Shown here piece by piece: positions 5,014-5,093 of a stretch of 5,093 bases of DNA (position 1 is the first letter of the stretch; each line of letters starts with the position of its first letter). The DNA lies in the NCBI GenBank assembly GCA_031373225.1, contig JANMMM010000227.1, positions 1 to 5,093 of the forward strand. The letters are read 5' to 3'. The position numbers and the translations under genes are program-made. The notes beneath the pieces are model-generated. The model had not been told where the DNA came from. It saw nothing but the letters and a program-made list of their open reading frames with translations, and did no database searches. This DNA is from JANOYJ01 sp031373225. Lineage in GTDB: Bacteria; Pseudomonadota; Alphaproteobacteria; Rhizobiales; Rhizobiaceae.

Positions 5014-5031
5014 GCCGCCAGCAATGGCGGC
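5014..5031 (+). repeat. 7-bp hairpin with GCAA tetraloop
   Basis: GCCGCCA (5014-5020), GCAA and TGGCGGC (5025-5031) form a perfect 7-bp stem closed by a GNRA-type loop. It lies in the 188-base gap after the acidic-protein gene and ends 18 bases before the next start codon. No T-run follows on either strand, so it may stabilise or separate transcripts rather than act as a classic terminator. Elsewhere in the gap only a weak promoter-like TACAAT (4954-4959) stands out. Confidence 0.45.
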
Positions 5032-5049
5032 TGGATTGAGAGACGAAAA

Positions 5050-5093
5050 ATGCTGAGGCGGGAGTTGCTTTTTGCCTTGTTGCTGGCGGGAAC
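5050..5093 (+). CDS. Start of an exported protein (truncated by the window end)
   Basis: ATG 5050 opens a frame running off the right edge and giving MLRRELLFALLLAG. Two arginines followed by a leucine-rich hydrophobic run make a typical start of a Sec signal peptide. GAGAGA at 5038-5043, 6 bases upstream, can serve as a ribosome binding site. Too little is visible to name the protein. Its position 188 bases after the acidic secreted protein on the same strand suggests a shared envelope function. Confidence 0.5.
   Translation, partial: MLRRELLFALLLAG

Overview
The window reads as chromosomal DNA from a GC-rich alphaproteobacterium, most likely of the Hyphomicrobiales (Rhizobiales) or a close relative. 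The clues are an NnrR-type Crp/Fnr regulator next to a pseudoazurin gene, a rhizobial-style IF-3, an ABHD10-like hydrolase and an ACC deaminase. The genus cannot be fixed from this sequence alone.

Region 1 (1-1621) looks like the edge of a denitrification cluster. It holds the last 51 codons of a probable formylglycine-generating-enzyme (SUMF1/NirV-like) protein, then 4 bases later a small DUF1858 cysteine protein. A Crp/Fnr regulator of the NnrR type lies on the minus strand, its 3' end overlapping the DUF1858 gene by 53 bases. Divergent from the regulator is a periplasmic pseudoazurin, the small blue-copper electron donor for copper nitrite reductase. A perfect TTTGCG-N4-CGCAAA palindrome sits between the two divergent genes, placed to serve a class II promoter for pseudoazurin.

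Region 2 (1622-2744) is acdS, an intact 338-residue ACC deaminase with the residues that separate true deaminases from D-cysteine desulfhydrases. An 8-bp perfect hairpin covers the edge of its ribosome binding site. No acdR-like regulator is adjacent.

Region 3 (2729-4179) holds an ABHD10-like serine hydrolase on the minus strand, overlapping acdS tail to tail by 16 bases, and divergent from it infC (IF-3). infC can only start sensibly at an ATT codon behind a good Shine-Dalgarno, matching the AUU autoregulation known in Escherichia coli.

Region 4 (4180-5093) is the least explained part. It encodes a secreted protein with a Ser/Asp/Gly/His-rich acidic stretch and an unrecognised C-terminal domain. 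Its upstream region carries four TGTCAG/CTGACA half-sites spaced exactly 11 bp apart, two in each orientation, as expected for an OmpR/PhoB-family response regulator. A GNRA-capped hairpin and the first 14 codons of another exported protein follow. This operator and its target are the best candidate here for an undescribed system: an envelope module under two-component control.

No tRNA, rRNA, insertion sequence or CRISPR array was seen, and no gene-free stretch exceeds 300 bases.
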